A stretch of DNA of 64,000 bases from Rhodamnia argentea (lineage: Eukaryota > Streptophyta > Magnoliopsida > Myrtales > Myrtaceae). This document shows positions 12,601 through 26,220 of the stretch, piece after piece. The notes below the pieces were generated by a model. That model was not told the DNA's origin and did not search any database. It worked only from the letters and a program-made list of their open reading frames with translations. The DNA is taken from NCBI RefSeq assembly GCF_020921035.1, contig NC_063155.1, positions 23,677,294 to 23,741,293 on the forward strand, written 5' to 3'. How positions within the stretch are numbered: position 1 is the stretch's first letter; each line of letters begins with the position of its first letter. Both the position numbers and the translations under genes were made by a program.

Positions 12601-14197
12601 CAGCAATTCTGTATGCTCCGATTAGTAGATGGATTTCGCTTAAGTTGTAGCTGTTTATCCATTCCCTTGGGATCACATTTATACTCATTCTCTGGAGTCT
12701 TTGCTCTCCCCCATAACCTCATTTTTACCCTCACCATGTATCTTAATACACATTACATTCAAGATGCTTACTTTCTCAGTCACTCACTCACTGATATGAT
12801 ACGCGTCCATCTGCTTATCTCGAAACAACGCGTTGGACACGGCGAGAGCGAGGACCTTTTCCTAGTCCTAACGTCAGTGAAAACAAGATTCGCTCCTGCT
12901 CCTGCTCCTGCTCCATTATCTGTATTTGCCCCCATCTCTCCGTGTTTTGCAAAGATTATTTTTTTAATGACTTCCCCTTCTTTGCAAACCCTTCATGTCG
13001 CTTAGAACTCCCAAGGGTCCTGTGGAGATATTTGTGCACGTGAACTGCATTATTTCTGCACTTTCCAAAAGACTACCCACGACCGGTACAGACCATATCG
13101 CCATCGAAATCCTCAACTCTTTCCACGTAATGTCCTTCCTTTTTTGAATGTCCCTAGTAATTGCCAGACAGTGACCCCGAGAATTGACCCTAAACCTTAC
13201 TATTCCTTCCTTGTTAACATAATATTTGTGTTAAAGGGTCACGGACATGAGAAGTCATTACAGCTTGTTTCGGTTTTGTTCAAAGCTAAAATGAACGGTC
13301 GAGCATCCGGTCAAGCAAATGGACTTTCCTTTGTGAGGTACACATCAGGATCTCTCTCTCTCTCTCTCTGCATGCATGTGGCTTTCTTTTTGAGCGTTAA
13401 TGACTCAGTACTTATCAGAAATCGTCTCTTGTGGCTTTTATCAGTCGTGTCTTACAGTGTAAGGTGTGTCGAGAACTTTAAGATAGGACAGAAGACATAG
13501 AGAGAGAGAGAGAGAGAGAGTTGAGGATAGAAGAGGGAACCTTATCCCCTACTGTACCAACTGTATATTTTATTGGGCCATGCTTGGATATGGATCTTTC
13601 TAGCAGCAGCTGTCTTCTTCGAACCTCGACTCCAGTAAAATGCCTCCATTTCTACCCTTTTTAAGCTGATTTTATTTGGATTTAGATCACCTACATTGAG
13701 ATTTCTACTACATACTTACCATTACTCAAATCAAGCTATCCAAATAAAAATGAATTTCCTGATTTGAGAGAGGGTTGGGATTGAAAATTTTTCAAACTCC
13801 AAAAAAATTTCCGCCCAATTTTTTTCCTTCCCCCTCAGCAAATGACATGGCCTATTCTTGGCCGTCCATTTTCATTTGGACGGCCTGATTTAAATAATGG
13901 TAAGCATGTCACGTAAACCCCAATATCAGGTGATCCAGATCCGTTTTATTTAGTGTGGCAGACCAATGTCCCTTCAATGCTCCCCCCTAATCTTCTTCTA
14001 AGCTCCAACTCCGGTTCTCCGCTTCTTCCTTTGTTTTGTGCTGTGATATGTGGTTGATCTGGGCTTTAACATTTCGGATCTTTAGGGTTATTCTTTCGGT
14101 GGCTCCATGGTCCCGTCTTATGTTTATCACATAAATACTAGGTGATTAGCCTCCCTTTTTATAAATACAATTACTTTTAAGTAAAGGGTATGTCGTA

Positions 14198-14256
<59 letters not shown>

Positions 14257-14648
14257 GTTGTTGTTGTTGTCGTCGTCGTCGTCGTCGTCTTTTTTTCACC
14301 CACATACATCAATTTCAACCTTAGCTATGGTACTTCTCTCTTTTATTTTTACAGTTGTGACTCCTCTAAAGTCACGGTGTTGTTATCGTTCGGGTCGTCA
14401 TATAAAGACTCAAGTGGCCTCCCTTTTCTCTTCCAATGTTGACCCTCCATCCATAGCAAGACAGAAAACCCTAGTTAGCATCGTTCCTAAATCAACCATA
14501 AAGAAAAGAAGAGAGAAAAAAAAAAGGGAAAAGGGGTTGTTTACCCTTTATATTTAAGGGCTTGTACTTGGAACCTTGATGAGCTTGTGGTTGCGGCTAC
14601 GAATGAGAGCTTCTTCTTCTTCTCATGGAGAGGAAAATGATTGGTTCC

Positions 14649-14681
<33 letters not shown>

Positions 14682-14699
14682 ATGTATGGCATTGCGTGT
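9616..14699. other. Gene-free region: promoter side of the membrane-protein gene, then non-coding DNA
   Basis: The first kilobase upstream of the membrane-protein ATG is probably its promoter. It has a (GGAA)n run near 9707-9727, and a GC-rich patch at 10700-10860 with a CACGTGAC G-box and several W-box cores (TTTTGACC, GGTCAATGACC), plus a (GAGCT)n run near 10652-10672. Further on there are CT/AG microsatellites (about 13352-13368 and 13499-13521). Open frames such as 12556-13005 have no domain, no codon-use signal I can judge, and no splice partners. Part of 14.4-14.7 kb is likely the 5' portion of the MIR169 transcript. Confidence 0.5.
14204..14290. repeat. Compound trinucleotide microsatellite ATT-GTT-GTC
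   Basis: About 53 bases of (TTA)n run directly into (TTG)n at 14257 and then (TCG)n at about 14270-14290. Each block differs from the previous one by one base, so it looks like two point mutations, each followed by its own expansion. Confidence 0.95.
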
Positions 14700-14720
14700 A
14701 GGTGTCGAAAGCACGTTGTG

Positions 14721-14741
14721 CAGCCAAGGATGACTTGCCGA
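14721..14741 (+). ncRNA. miR169: Mature miR169 (5p)
   Basis: 5' arm of the hairpin; identical over 21 nt to the miR169a guide as recalled. Confidence 0.92.
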
Positions 14742-14814
14742 CTCTCTTTCTTCTTCTTTACTTGGATTGGATCTCTCTCTCCGTGTGTGTTGAATTAATG
14801 GAAATTTTGAAGTT

Positions 14815-14835
14815 GGCAAGTTGTTCTTGGCTACA
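14815..14835 (+). ncRNA. miR169* (3p)
   Basis: 3' arm strand that pairs with 14721-14741 leaving 2-nt 3' overhangs at both ends. Confidence 0.88.
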
Positions 14836-14850
14836 TACTTCTTTCAGCTC

Positions 14851-17800
14851 CACATGCCAGGCCATTGGTGATAACTCACGGTCACAGATGAATCGCCGAA
14901 TCCGAATTCCGATCCATTTTTCGCGCGCCCGTGATTGCTCGAGAGGTATGTTCTCGTTTGGATTCATTTCATGGTTCGTTCAGGTTGATTCTGAAAATAG
15001 GATGTTTCATCGCACTACTGCTCGTTTCCTTAAGCTCGCCCTTGGCCCCCTTGATGCACATGTTTGATCACTAGCAATCTCGGTTCACGAGAAGATTGAC
15101 TCTTGTCAGTATATTATCTACCTCAATCTGTAACTTCAGATACACCACTTTCAAGATCCGTGAAGCGAAAACCAAACTCAGAATGCGGGAGAAAAAGATA
15201 TCATGATGTGAGTCGATTATTCCTTGCATCATAGGTGTTGCTGCGTCTTGCAGCCGATACTCCTCGGGAGGGTGAGATACCAAGCAAAACTCCCATCTGA
15301 TACTACTAGTTTGATAAAGGAATACCTTTTGTCTGAACTACCTTGATTCAAAAGTCACCGACCTTGTTTAAGAATGAATGTGCTTATTGAGTTATCGAGA
15401 GGTATGTGGAGATCGATTGCTTATGAATTGCTAACATTCTCCAAGGCAGTGCAATACATAGCCGGTGAAGAAGAAAGAATGAGTTCATCTTCTCCCAGTT
15501 CCCTCTCCATCGTTGTGTGTGTCGACTGTCGACTCATCCATTAATTGTGGTGCTTACTTCTGATTAAGTACACTTGTGGATCACTCGCTGCCATATCATC
15601 TGCGGCCAACTATAGATTCTCGTCCAAACTGTGTTTATTTACCGGCGAGTCAAATGGTTTTGAGACATTGTATTTAAATCCTGAAGATATATTTCATTCT
15701 TTTGTCAATCACCAGGTCAGGTCCCTTGTGTCCCCAGTTCTTGGTCCAGAACGGGTATTATTGCTAATTGGGGAACCTGGACTTAGTAGAGAATTGGGTT
15801 TACGAACATTGTCGATCGTCGACGAAGAGAAAATGCAGCATCCAATCATCTTCTTTCTCATCTATCGGCGTCAGATTGGTTCGGACATTATTGAACATTG
15901 TTAGACTGCTTTCTGTGTTGTAAATAGTTTTGCTGATTATGAGTGAAGAAGGAAATAGCCTACAACATGTTTGTAACTTACTACACTGGCTAAGATAACT
16001 CGAGAAGGGCCCTTTTTTGCTAGGACCTCTCAACAGAAAAGTAATTTTCAAGAGATCAAATTGTCCACTATGAAAAGAGTTAATTGTCTTCAGAAATGGG
16101 GTGAGAGAATAGGCAAAAGCCGAGGCTGGACTGCATTGCTAGTTCAGATCTCATACTTTAAGATCTACTGTTGAGAATGATGTTTCCCTTTACAAGCAAT
16201 CACGCAATTTATGCGATCATCTGTTGAATCTCTCTGCCTGTGTTGTAGAGAGTTCATTTCTTGTGGATATCTGGTGCATGATCACATGTCTTCTCGCGTT
16301 TTCTTCTGCTTAGTCTCGGTTTTATCACAGGAGCAATGATCGAGTAGGTCTAAAACCATCGACCCATCTATTCATACTTTATGCCCGCATCTCTCGAAAG
16401 ATTTGTTATGTTGAGATCTACCATTCAAGATCGTCGTGTTTAGCCAACGAAAAACAACTTTGATTAGCACCTCGAGCATTAAAGAGACGGTCTTATTATG
16501 ACGAGCAGTGACTTCCTTTTGGAGGTAATCACCAAAAGCTTGGATTAAGGAAAGAGAATTAACAGTGATAGTATTGCCTACAAAACCTTTTCTTCTTACC
16601 AGAGCTGATTTAAGCCTCCTTTCATTCTAAATTTCTTATTTTGTACCACGTGTCGGGCCATGATTCATGAATTTGTCGTATGTGGTTCTTGCTTTCTCAA
16701 GTGGGCCTTGTCCATTTGCCTGCTGGCCTCACTGCCCACTTGGCCCAACCTATTTCCCCCCCTTTTTTCTTCCTCCTTATTTATTTATTTATTTATTTAT
16801 TTTCCTTTGTCCCTTTTGGCGTAGGATCTCAAATGTGTACTCTTCTATCTATGGAGCACAAATAATTGTCCTCAGTATTTGAATGGTCCAAAGTAAGCCT
16901 ACCGAAGAGATGACGTGGATAAAAAAATGTACTCTTCGCCGGATTCGGGGCGGGCTTGCGAGTTATTATTTGGCGGAATGCGACGTACCTTATCTGATCG
17001 GCTAATATCATCGATTACTGAGCATTATTTTGATGGCCTACTAATTCTCGATGCTACAATGGATGAAGTGCTAAGTTTCAATGCTTCTTGGGATTGGATT
17101 TGCTGTATTCAATAGAACCGAATATTAAAGCTTAGGATTGCACTTGTCTGACGTAAGATTAACGACTTTAGGTATAGACGAAAATTATTGTCGTCATGAA
17201 AAACGTTTAGCATCAATTATATTTTAAGCAACATAAATAATTATTTTTAAGAAATAATTCTTGTTTGCGGAATAAATGATGTCTTAACTTTTAAGTGTTG
17301 TCAAGTCTCAAACAAAATATGTTTGTCGTTATTTGGAGAATTATACGAAAAAGAACTAGCTTTGCATGTGTCATCATTTTATTCAAAAGTAGAGTTGTTA
17401 GGAGGATGCCGGTGAAGCAAAGGAAGCACACAGGAGTCATCAATTAGCTTACGTAACTCTTGATGATTAAAGTTCATAATCATCTTTGTAGGCATCATTA
17501 TAGAATAAAAATAAGTAAAGTCATTGTTAAGAGATAACTCCATATTATAACACATAGTTCCAGGAAAATTGTCTAGTTAGCATTACGCTTGTTTTATCTG
17601 TCAATTTAATCATAAACATTTACGCCTCATTGCAATGTAGTCATGTAACGATGTGCTACGTAAGACCGTTGGAGATGACTGGATAGTCATGTCAACGATT
17701 TTTTGGTCAAATCGACCAAAAGAATTATATTGAAATTTCATGCAACGGTATTCTACAGTGAAGCCGAATATGGTTACCTTGTTTGGTTTTCTTTTTTCTT

Positions 17801-20800
17801 TTACTTTAGGAATGTAATCATCATTTGGTTACATGAAACCGAATCACTAAAGGGAACTCGGTTAAGCTGATCAAGCGTACAGACGGGACAAGTTAATCTT
17901 CCAATTTGTAGAAGTCCCCATCTACCATTTGTCGTAATTCACTAAATCTTACTTCATTCTTGAAAGGCAGCGCAAACAAATAACTTTGCAAAGCGACCGC
18001 ACCAGCAAAAGAACAAAAAAAAAAAAAAACCAAAATTTCTTACTTATGGACCATCTCGTCACAAATTTTGGATTGAGCCAAGGCAAATAATTTGTGTACC
18101 ATGGATGGATATTAGAAATAATTACGAAGTCAGTTATAGGCTTAAAGCCCTATCGCACGGATTGTGATTCGGCCTTGAACTTTTAAATCTCTACGCGAAA
18201 TTCTAATGTAGTCTTTCGAATCAATTTTCATCGGAAATGAATGACATGCTAGTGTGCACGTGAGATGGTCGACGATGGATGAACTGCCGCATCGGTAATT
18301 TTTGGCAAAAAATGATCGAAAAGAAAGATTTATGACTGAATTGACATCCGTGTAATATGTTTAGAACTAATCAGGTAATTTTCCAAAGTTGACTCTTAAA
18401 CGTGAATTGCAGTTGCACGTCTGTCCATATGTCGTTGCCCAATTTAAACACAACCGTGGGCCCGCGGTGATGGGCCCGCCAACGCGCTTGGCGAGGTTTC
18501 CTTCTTGCACTGGGGTCCACTCAGTTTCTGTTTTAGAACGTACCTAACGATTTGCCTAATGACCTCAACCATTGTTTTTTTTTTTTGGGTCAAGTAATGA
18601 CCTCAACCTTTAAAGGCATCAATATACACACTTGAATTTTATTTCAAGAGATCATCTTCCCCATTTATATGAATTATTATTGCGCTCCTATTTATGAAAA
18701 TGCCCATTTTCTAAAAAGCCCAATCCGAAAATTGTAATTTCATGAGTCCGCCCAAAATACTCAAAAACTAATCAAAAACTGAAACTGTCCAAATCCAAAC
18801 AAGATGCGCAAATGAATTTGTAAGGAGGGACAACTTTTGGTTATGTTCGGAAAAGGTGAGATTTTCTTCGGAGGATGCGTATGTATTCATAAAACGAAAG
18901 GTACACAAGTGGTCATCCGGTCAAAAGAAAGTGAAGTACCTATTCGATCATTTCTCTTACCTTTGAAGGTCGACACTTGTTAAGCAATCAATTGAAGAAC
19001 ATTTCACGGTTTCTCTTGAAAATCGAATCATTCCGATCAACAAATGTCCCGGACACTAAGTTCTAACCCGCATTTCTTTGCTCAAAGGGTATCCCAGATA
19101 AACAGCCCCTTCTTACATCATCTTCTTTTTTTGTTCTTTCGGATCAATATTTGGAGCGGGTCGCAGGAGACGATCCGGGTTCTCAGTTCAATGAGTTTCA
19201 TCCTTATCGAGAACTCGCCAATGGACCCGCAAGAAAGATGCCCAGAAATTGTGCTCCTTCCTCGAGAAGATCGAGTCCCGATTGCCAATTCATAGTACGA
19301 AATCAAAGACACAAAAACCCAGAAAAGAACGGGGAAAATGGAGTTGCTTTGTGTAGCATGCATGCGATCGGCAGTTGTTTGGTCCTCGTTCTTCGGGGTT
19401 AGCATCGTAAGATAAGAGAGTGATTTTCTTGGCCCATCCATTGGTCTGTGTTTGACGTAGTTCGCACACATAACATGACTCCCACCCATGATCGTTACCT
19501 TGGACCAAGAATATATCAGACATCATCAGCAACAGTGTCCGAAAATTACCAAAAAAAATTAAAAAATTTGCAGGTATGGCGGAAAAGGATTGAAAATCTT
19601 CATGGTAGGTGAGCTCCGAGAGCAAGTCTTTAATGGTGGCTGGGAATCTTTCCTTCTAATTTTCATTTTTTTTCAAATTTGGGGTTTTCGTTTTTCTGTC
19701 GTTAGGAGCGACTCGAGAAGATTTTATAGATGATAACTTCCATAATCGTCATACTCTCTTCTTTCTTTTATGATACTTAAGCACGGGCAGAATGACCCGA
19801 CTATCTTGAAAATTATGGAACGCCTCGTCCCTCCCATGAATATGAACTGTATAGCTGAAAGACGCCCTCCACTGGAACCGACCGCTGCGGCAACCCTGAG
19901 CGATTTTTCCTTTTATGTAGCAATAATTCTTCTGCTCTGCACTAAAATTTCACACTTCATCTCAATGAACACTGTATGGCAAAAATGCCAGATTTAAAAC
20001 GCTTCATACTGAAAACTGAAACCCATTTACTATTTGTGGGACCCTCTCTCTCTCTCTCTCTCATTCAGCTGAAAGAATCTTGTCAAGAAGCCACAAACCA
20101 AACAATGACTATCTGCTGTACTTAAGATGCATATGATACAATTGTTGTTCTTGTACTTGTACTCCATGCTTTCACATGGGGCCTCAGAGAAATTTTAAAT
20201 AATTCAAGGGAGAAAAGTTGGTGGCAGGGCCTTTCTATAATCTCCTCCTGCGTATATAATTGTTTGTTCAAAATGGCATTTTAGCAATGTTGACGGGAGA
20301 CATGAATTCTTCCTTCAGAATGTGCAGAATCTTCTGCATTTACCTTTTCAACTACCTGCTTTCCGTTTTTTCTTTTCCCTCCCAGCACTCATTTCATGGT
20401 TATATTGTATTTGCCCCCATGGGACTCGTGTATACACTCATTCATAGTTCCTAGATTCCAGATAGAATAGATTTTGCTGGCTGGGGCTTGCCTTGAGTGT
20501 AGTCTGTAGACATTGAACTTTCCATGGTCTCGAATGACCGTGTCTGAGAGACCTTGCAATGAGCATGAGGGAGGTGTTTGCTTAATCTCCAGCCAAAGTG
20601 AAGACACCCTTTTCACTGTAAGTGCTCATTACACTATAATTTGTCACTTCTAAAATAGCAGCGAGAAGTTTAAGAGTGCATTCCGGTATAATTGCTTCAA
20701 ATGATGTATCAAGGAGTTTGATGGTCCTGCAGATTTTCTGAGAACTACTAGTTTTTCGATTTGATTAAGCACTTTCGGGACTTTTTGCATTGTTCTTGAA

Positions 20801-20832
20801 GTAAACTCTTTTTCAAGCCTTCAGCTATTGGT
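14851..20832. other. Gene-free region between MIR169 and the kinesin gene
   Basis: The first part may be the 3' portion of the MIR169 transcript. I find no supported protein gene: the frames at 15545-15904 and 19118-19489 show no known domain. A (TTTA)n run lies near 16780-16802, a CACGTG G-box near 16648, and a CT microsatellite at about 20043-20062. The last kilobase before 20833 should hold the kinesin promoter and possibly a non-coding or short coding first exon. Confidence 0.45.
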
Positions 20833-23800
20833 ATGACTTATGATGAGCATTCGAACAGGGGGAAGGAAAGATTAACCTTCCACAAGCCACTGAAGATGAC
20901 ATTGATGGAGAGGAAGAACTCTACCCAGAAGCTTGCCGAGACGATTCATTCCCTACTTGGGTTGAAGTCGCATTTGACTTCTACTTGGATCAGATCAGTA
21001 TGTGGCATCATGAGAACCCTACCATCCCCTCGTTCGTCTGACAGGATCGGACTGAAAATATCTGACACAGAGAAGGAGAATAACACCAGTGACACGGACT
21101 TGAGCATTGTCATTCCGAAAATCGGAGGTACATCTTACATTTAAAAGGGAGGACAAGCCCACTATCTTCTATTTTGTTCACAGAGTTGATCGTATTGAAG
21201 CACGTTCCTTGCCCCTGCAGATGAACTTGCTGAGCTGCATGATTGTATCAAACGGTTGAACGTTCGAAGAAGGCAGGTTCTCAATGAGTACCTGGACATG
21301 AAAGGTCAGTCGAAGAGATGAACAGAAGGAAGTATGTTTTTGTTACATGTGCATAGACATAAAAGTTACCTATTTGCTGTAAACCCAAAATCTCTCTATA
21401 TTGCTACTGCAGGAAATATTCGTGTATTTTGCCGTGTCAGACCGATGAATGTGACTGAGAAAATTGGGTGCGCTAGGCCAGTTGTGGCCACAGATTCGAG
21501 CACTGTTTTCCTAAAAGTTGCAAGCGGCAAGAACAAAAGCTATAGTTTTGATAAGGTTTTCCACCCGAGTTCATCACAAGGTGCTACAAGTGAACTCTAC
21601 TTTATCTGTGATTCCATTATCTCTTCTAATGTATGATATTGAGGGGAGTGTCCTATTCACCATAAATTTTTCAGTGCAGAAAGTAGGGTATGGTCTAATC
21701 AAAAGTATGACAGATGAAATTTTACAGGTGAAGTTTTTAGCGAAGTTGAGCCTTTGATCAAATCTGCATTGGATGGGTATAATGCCTGCATCTTTGCATA
21801 TGGTCAGACGGGCACAGGGAAAACTTTCACAATGGTGGGTACCATATCGCGAGGTTACTACAGATTAGAAAAATTATATTCCTGATAAGCATTAAAGCCA
21901 CGAGACAATGCATTCATTAGTTTGCATGTACACCAGGTCGAGTTTTGAAGCTCAAAATCATTTGAAGTGACTATAAAAGACCAGACAGACCTCAAACTAG
22001 ATACATAAAACTTCTGATAACTGCATTTAGGATTTTATGACTGCCAAAATTATTCCTACTTGTACTCCTGTCTAATTACTGAAGTCATAAATAACATTTA
22101 CTACGCTCTTCTTGACTGAATCTGTGCTGTCATTGTGATTTAGGAAGGTACTCCAGATTTTCCGGGAATAGTGCCTCGTAGTGTTGAAGCACTGTTTAAG
22201 CATGCTTTGGAGAGTAATTGTACACACCTCTTCACTTTCAGCATGCTTGAGATTTATTTGGGTAATCTCAAAGATTTGCTTGTCCCTCAGCCTAAACAAC
22301 CAACAGATCTGAGGCCGCCATGGTGAGTACTTACCCGTTCATCTTCGGAAACCTGTGCGTTCTAAATAGTATTTTGTCCACCGAAAAAACTCTGCTTTCC
22401 AATTTCCCTCATTGATCCGCAAATTTTTTCTAACATAGGTAATGGTTTTAATGAACAGCCTTTCAGTCCAAATGGATGCTAGGGGTGGAATTGAGGTTGA
22501 AAACCTTGTGGCAATACCAGTGAGCGACTATAACCAAGCCCTAAGGTTGTATAAACTGGGTAGCCGATTCAGGTCAACTGCTTCTACAAATTCTAACTTA
22601 ACTTCAAGCAGATCACACTGGTAAATAACTTCCTCTGTCTAGTATTGTGCATACTTAAAACAGCAAATTTTGCGGACAAAACATTAGCTATCTAGCACAA
22701 GTATCCGTAATCATAGGTTACTACCTGTGTTCAATCAAGTTCCCACTTATTTTCACAGTTCTAAGGCCTAGGAATGCTTCACAACATACAATATCCTTGT
22801 GTGGAAGGGAAACTAGAAAAATATAAGTATTTGAAACGCTTTAAGATTGTTTAACATAATTGTCTGCAGTATGATTCGCCTAAAAATCACATGCTACAAT
22901 GCACCTGAGAGACAACGAGAATCAAATAAAGTTTGGTTGGTCGATCTTGGAGGTAGTGAGCGTGTTCTGAAAACAAAGGCATGGGGCAAGAGACTTGAAG
23001 AGGGAAAAGCAATTAACTTGTCGCTTTCTGCTCTTGGAGATGTCATCAATGCCCTCCAGAGGAAAAAGCCTCACATACCTTTCAGGTAAATGAGAATTTA
23101 CAGGGACCTCACACATTTGTATTTCACACACCTGACAGCAGGCTATTTCCTTCACATGCTATCTTTGTGTGCTATTGAGTGCTCTGTCTCCAATTAAAAC
23201 TGTATAGCTAGGATATCAGTCATTGTTGCAACTAGTTTCTAGGAACAACTAAGGCTAAGAAATTCATTCCAGAATCCCAGACTTCTGAGGTATTAAATGA
23301 TGCAGCAAGTACAGCTTTCGAAGTCATCATCTCACATTTATATAACAAATGGGAAAGTTTTTTTCCCTCCAATCTGTTGTTGGTGAATGCCAACAACAGG
23401 AACTATGTTACGTGCATTACCCAAGACAGTAATCATCTGGTCCATCTCTCCACGGAAGCCAGCTATCCAGTGGGCTTTCTTAAAGCTGGTCGCTCCTGAT
23501 TCAGAACTTTGTATTTTTGACAGGAATAGCAAGCTGACACAAGTTCTAAAAGATTCACTAGGTAACTTATCTCTCTCTTTGAATCTACTTAATTCAGCTA
23601 GACATTGTTGCTGTTACTGAAAATGTACATCCCTAGAGCTTAAAAGAGAAAGGGAAGAAATACTTGCTTCGAAGTTTAAATTACTCGGATTCGTGTATGA
23701 GTGTCCAACTCCGAGCATAGCTATCTGATGTAGTGCAAGGTATGCGTTCTTTTGAGATGATGGTGAAGATTTTGAGCTGTGCACTCATCTTTCTTGGGCT

Positions 23801-26220
23801 GCCGCATGATAACATGGCTTCTCTCTTGCTGTCTTGATTTGGATATTGCTGCATCATAATATACCTGTGTCTCTCGGCATTTAGGGGAGGATTCCAAAAC
23901 GCTGATGCTGGTGCATGTGAGCCCAAAAGAGGAAGATCTCTGTGAGACAATATGTACATTAGGTTTTGCAGCAAGAGCGAGAAGCATCCACCTGGGAACT
24001 GAAGACTCTATAGTAAGCAAAGAAGATCCTGACTCTTTTCATTCTGGAAGTTTTTTAAGTTAAAGGTGGAAAAAAGACAGTCAATTGTTGGGAAGTGCTC
24101 GCTTCCCTTGATGTCTCTCATAAAAGATGTAGGATAATACGAAAACAAGAATTAGAGAGAGTATCATAGATCTCACTGAAGAAGTCTCAGCAAAATGTAG
24201 ACGAAGAAAAAATACCAGACTAATCAGATGATCAGGACATGCTGCTAAGGTAGATCTTGCATGTAGAAAAAGGGAAAAGTTAAGCAGGCATGTTTCTGAC
24301 ATTGGAGCTGTAGCAGTATGAAATTAAGCAGAAGGATAAAGAGGTTACACCTACTATAGTAACTAGGTATCCTGGCGAATTGACAGCATAAAAACATCCA
24401 GTACGAGTTACCCGCTTGGCACCATTAGCAGACAATCGCCAGTTTGACACGTAGAGACAACCATTCAATTGTTGCCTTATCATTTGATTCTAAGATAGAT
24501 GCAACTGTTTCTCCCGTTGCAATATCCATAGGGCTTCAGTGGGTACTATTCTTGACTTTGAAAACCTCTCTCTTTATCTAACTACCGATGTTAACTGCCG
24601 CAAATCAGGAAAGTGCACGTAAGGAAGCTGCAATGCAAAGCCTGCAGGAAACTATGGTAAAGATTGAAGATGAGCGTCAAAGAGTAAGCAGAAAGATTAA
24701 AGAGTTAACGAGAAAGTTAGAAAATCTAACAGGGACATCACCTTCCTATAACCACTCAACTGCTGAAGAGCCTGAGTTCGATTTTGGCACCACCAAGCAA
24801 AAAGCCAAAGATGTGAGAGCAGCACCTCTATCTAAACTACCACGATTTATGAGGCCAACTATATGCAGCCAAAGAAAATCAGGGACTGAGCACCAAATTT
24901 CCGAGGGGAAGCACCTTGGCCAAACAAAAAGAAGAAGGGCTCCATCTCAACGTGCAGGGTCTGTGAATTTCCCCATGAAGAGTCACTCAGATTTCAAGTC
25001 TGATTGCAGTATTTCCAGAGCCAGTTGCCTGGTCGACTTGGATACCATGTGCAATGCAGATACTGAGACAGAATACAGTCATGACATGACTGAATGCGAT
25101 GTCAAAGTAGTCGTACTCTCAGAGGAGAGAAGCTTCCTGATGACGACTGATGGAAAGGCACAGTTAGACCATGAAATGGTTCTTCCTAGCATTGACAGCA
25201 AATTCTATTCCACAGAAATTCTAGAGGTCGCTGATGGGCTGAATTCGCAGAATGTGATAAGTGCTGCTGGTGGTTATAAGAGTAAACGGGTTCCAGCTGT
25301 TCCTCTTCCCCCGAAGTTCAGGCACAATGGACAGAGTAATGCGGGTGTATCGTGCCTTGAAAGATCAGATGCAGAGAATTCTCCATCGAAAGGCCACATA
25401 GACATTCGGGAATATGAGGAAGAAAGTCAGAAAAGCTACTCTGCAAGCTCAACATCTGAAGCGGAAATTGATGAACTCATTACCTATTCAACTGGTTTTA
25501 CGGATGCACACTCTGAAACTCGTTGCAGAACTCCATCCTTAACAAATGAATCTATGATATGTACAAAACATAGCATTGATGCCTTGATGATACTGGACGA
25601 TGACAGTATCGATTATCAACGTCCACATGATGCTGTGTGTGGTAGACTAAACCAGAACAGTAGTGATGGAAGAGTTGATCAATTGCCCCCCATGGATGGT
25701 GTAAAGAGTGAAACCCACAGTTTGGAGGCTTCCCCACATCAAGAACATAGAGAATATTGTTTTTCTCTGGTTGGATCTCTTATTGATCAAGAAAAAGAAC
25801 TTGGGGTCAGTACATCAAACTGTAACTTGGAACCTGACAACTATAATGCGTCATTTGGATGGACTAGAGGAGATACCAAAAGGGCTGGCTTGTTTGAAAA
25901 ATCAGCAGCAGGAAGACAACATGACATGCTCAGATTGAAACACCAACGCACTCTATTCAAAGACAATGCCGGTCATAATAATGTGGACAATGGCTTGAAA
26001 TTGATTGCAGCAGAGGGATATACACAAAATACAGGTATGGTAGTTTGCCCAGATATTTGTTTCACGTCTCATGCTTGTAATCCCTTCTCTCTAACTTTTG
26101 ACAGGCATGTTTCATCTCCTCCAAGAGAAGTTTTGGAATCTATATTTTACCGCTCTTCTAGGACTCGGACTCCAAAACCTTGGATTTGAGCATGAATTTT
26201 TCGATGGTTTGACTCTCTAG
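20833..26220 (+). CDS. Kinesin-14 family motor protein, 11 exons, 972 aa
   Basis: Exons: 20833-21127, 21221-21304, 21413-21580, 21728-21834, 22144-22322, 22459-22620, 22870-23085, 23524-23561, 23885-24012, 24609-26034, 26105-26220; total 2919 nt with phases matching throughout. A short N-terminal region and helical neck (about residues 95-126) precede the motor, the order seen in minus-end-directed kinesin-14s. Motor landmarks: [12 protein letters not shown]-loop GQTGTGKT, switch I SSRSH, switch II DLGGSER (usual form DLAGSER) and [17 protein letters not shown] coiled coil follows ([12 protein letters not shown]... [20 protein letters not shown]), then a long Ser-rich tail and a hydrophobic end ([16 protein letters not shown]). 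ATG 20833 has an in-frame stop 36 bases upstream, but an upstream exon cannot be excluded. Likely role: microtubule-based organisation of spindle, division plane or organelles; cargo unknown. Confidence 0.88.

Larger units (their letters stand above)
14700..14850 (+). ncRNA. MIR169: MIR169 precursor hairpin
   Basis: The 21 bases at 14721-14741 equal Arabidopsis miR169a as I recall it (CAGCCAAGG... TTGCCGA). About 75 bases downstream, 14815-14835 (GGCAAGTTG...GGCTACA) is its partner strand. Paired together they give 15 Watson-Crick pairs, 3 G-U wobbles and 1 mismatch, and both ends have the 2-nt 3' overhangs expected of DCL1 products. Lower-stem pairing continues beyond the duplex, and the loop is about 73 nt. 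miR169 guides cleavage of NF-YA (HAP2) transcription-factor mRNAs in drought, nitrogen and flowering control. A TATA-like TTTATATTTAAG at about 14546-14557 could place the transcription start near 14590. The overlapping open frame 14702-15067 is not a protein gene. Confidence 0.93.

Noticed and set aside
12556-13005. 149-codon plus-strand frame
   Set aside because: No recognisable motif, and a short Ala-Pro repeat from (CTGCTC)n; no splice or promoter support.
13484-13505. miR156/157-like string GACAGAAGACATAGAGAG
   Set aside because: Two bases are inserted compared with the family, and the only complementary sequence nearby is a CT microsatellite.
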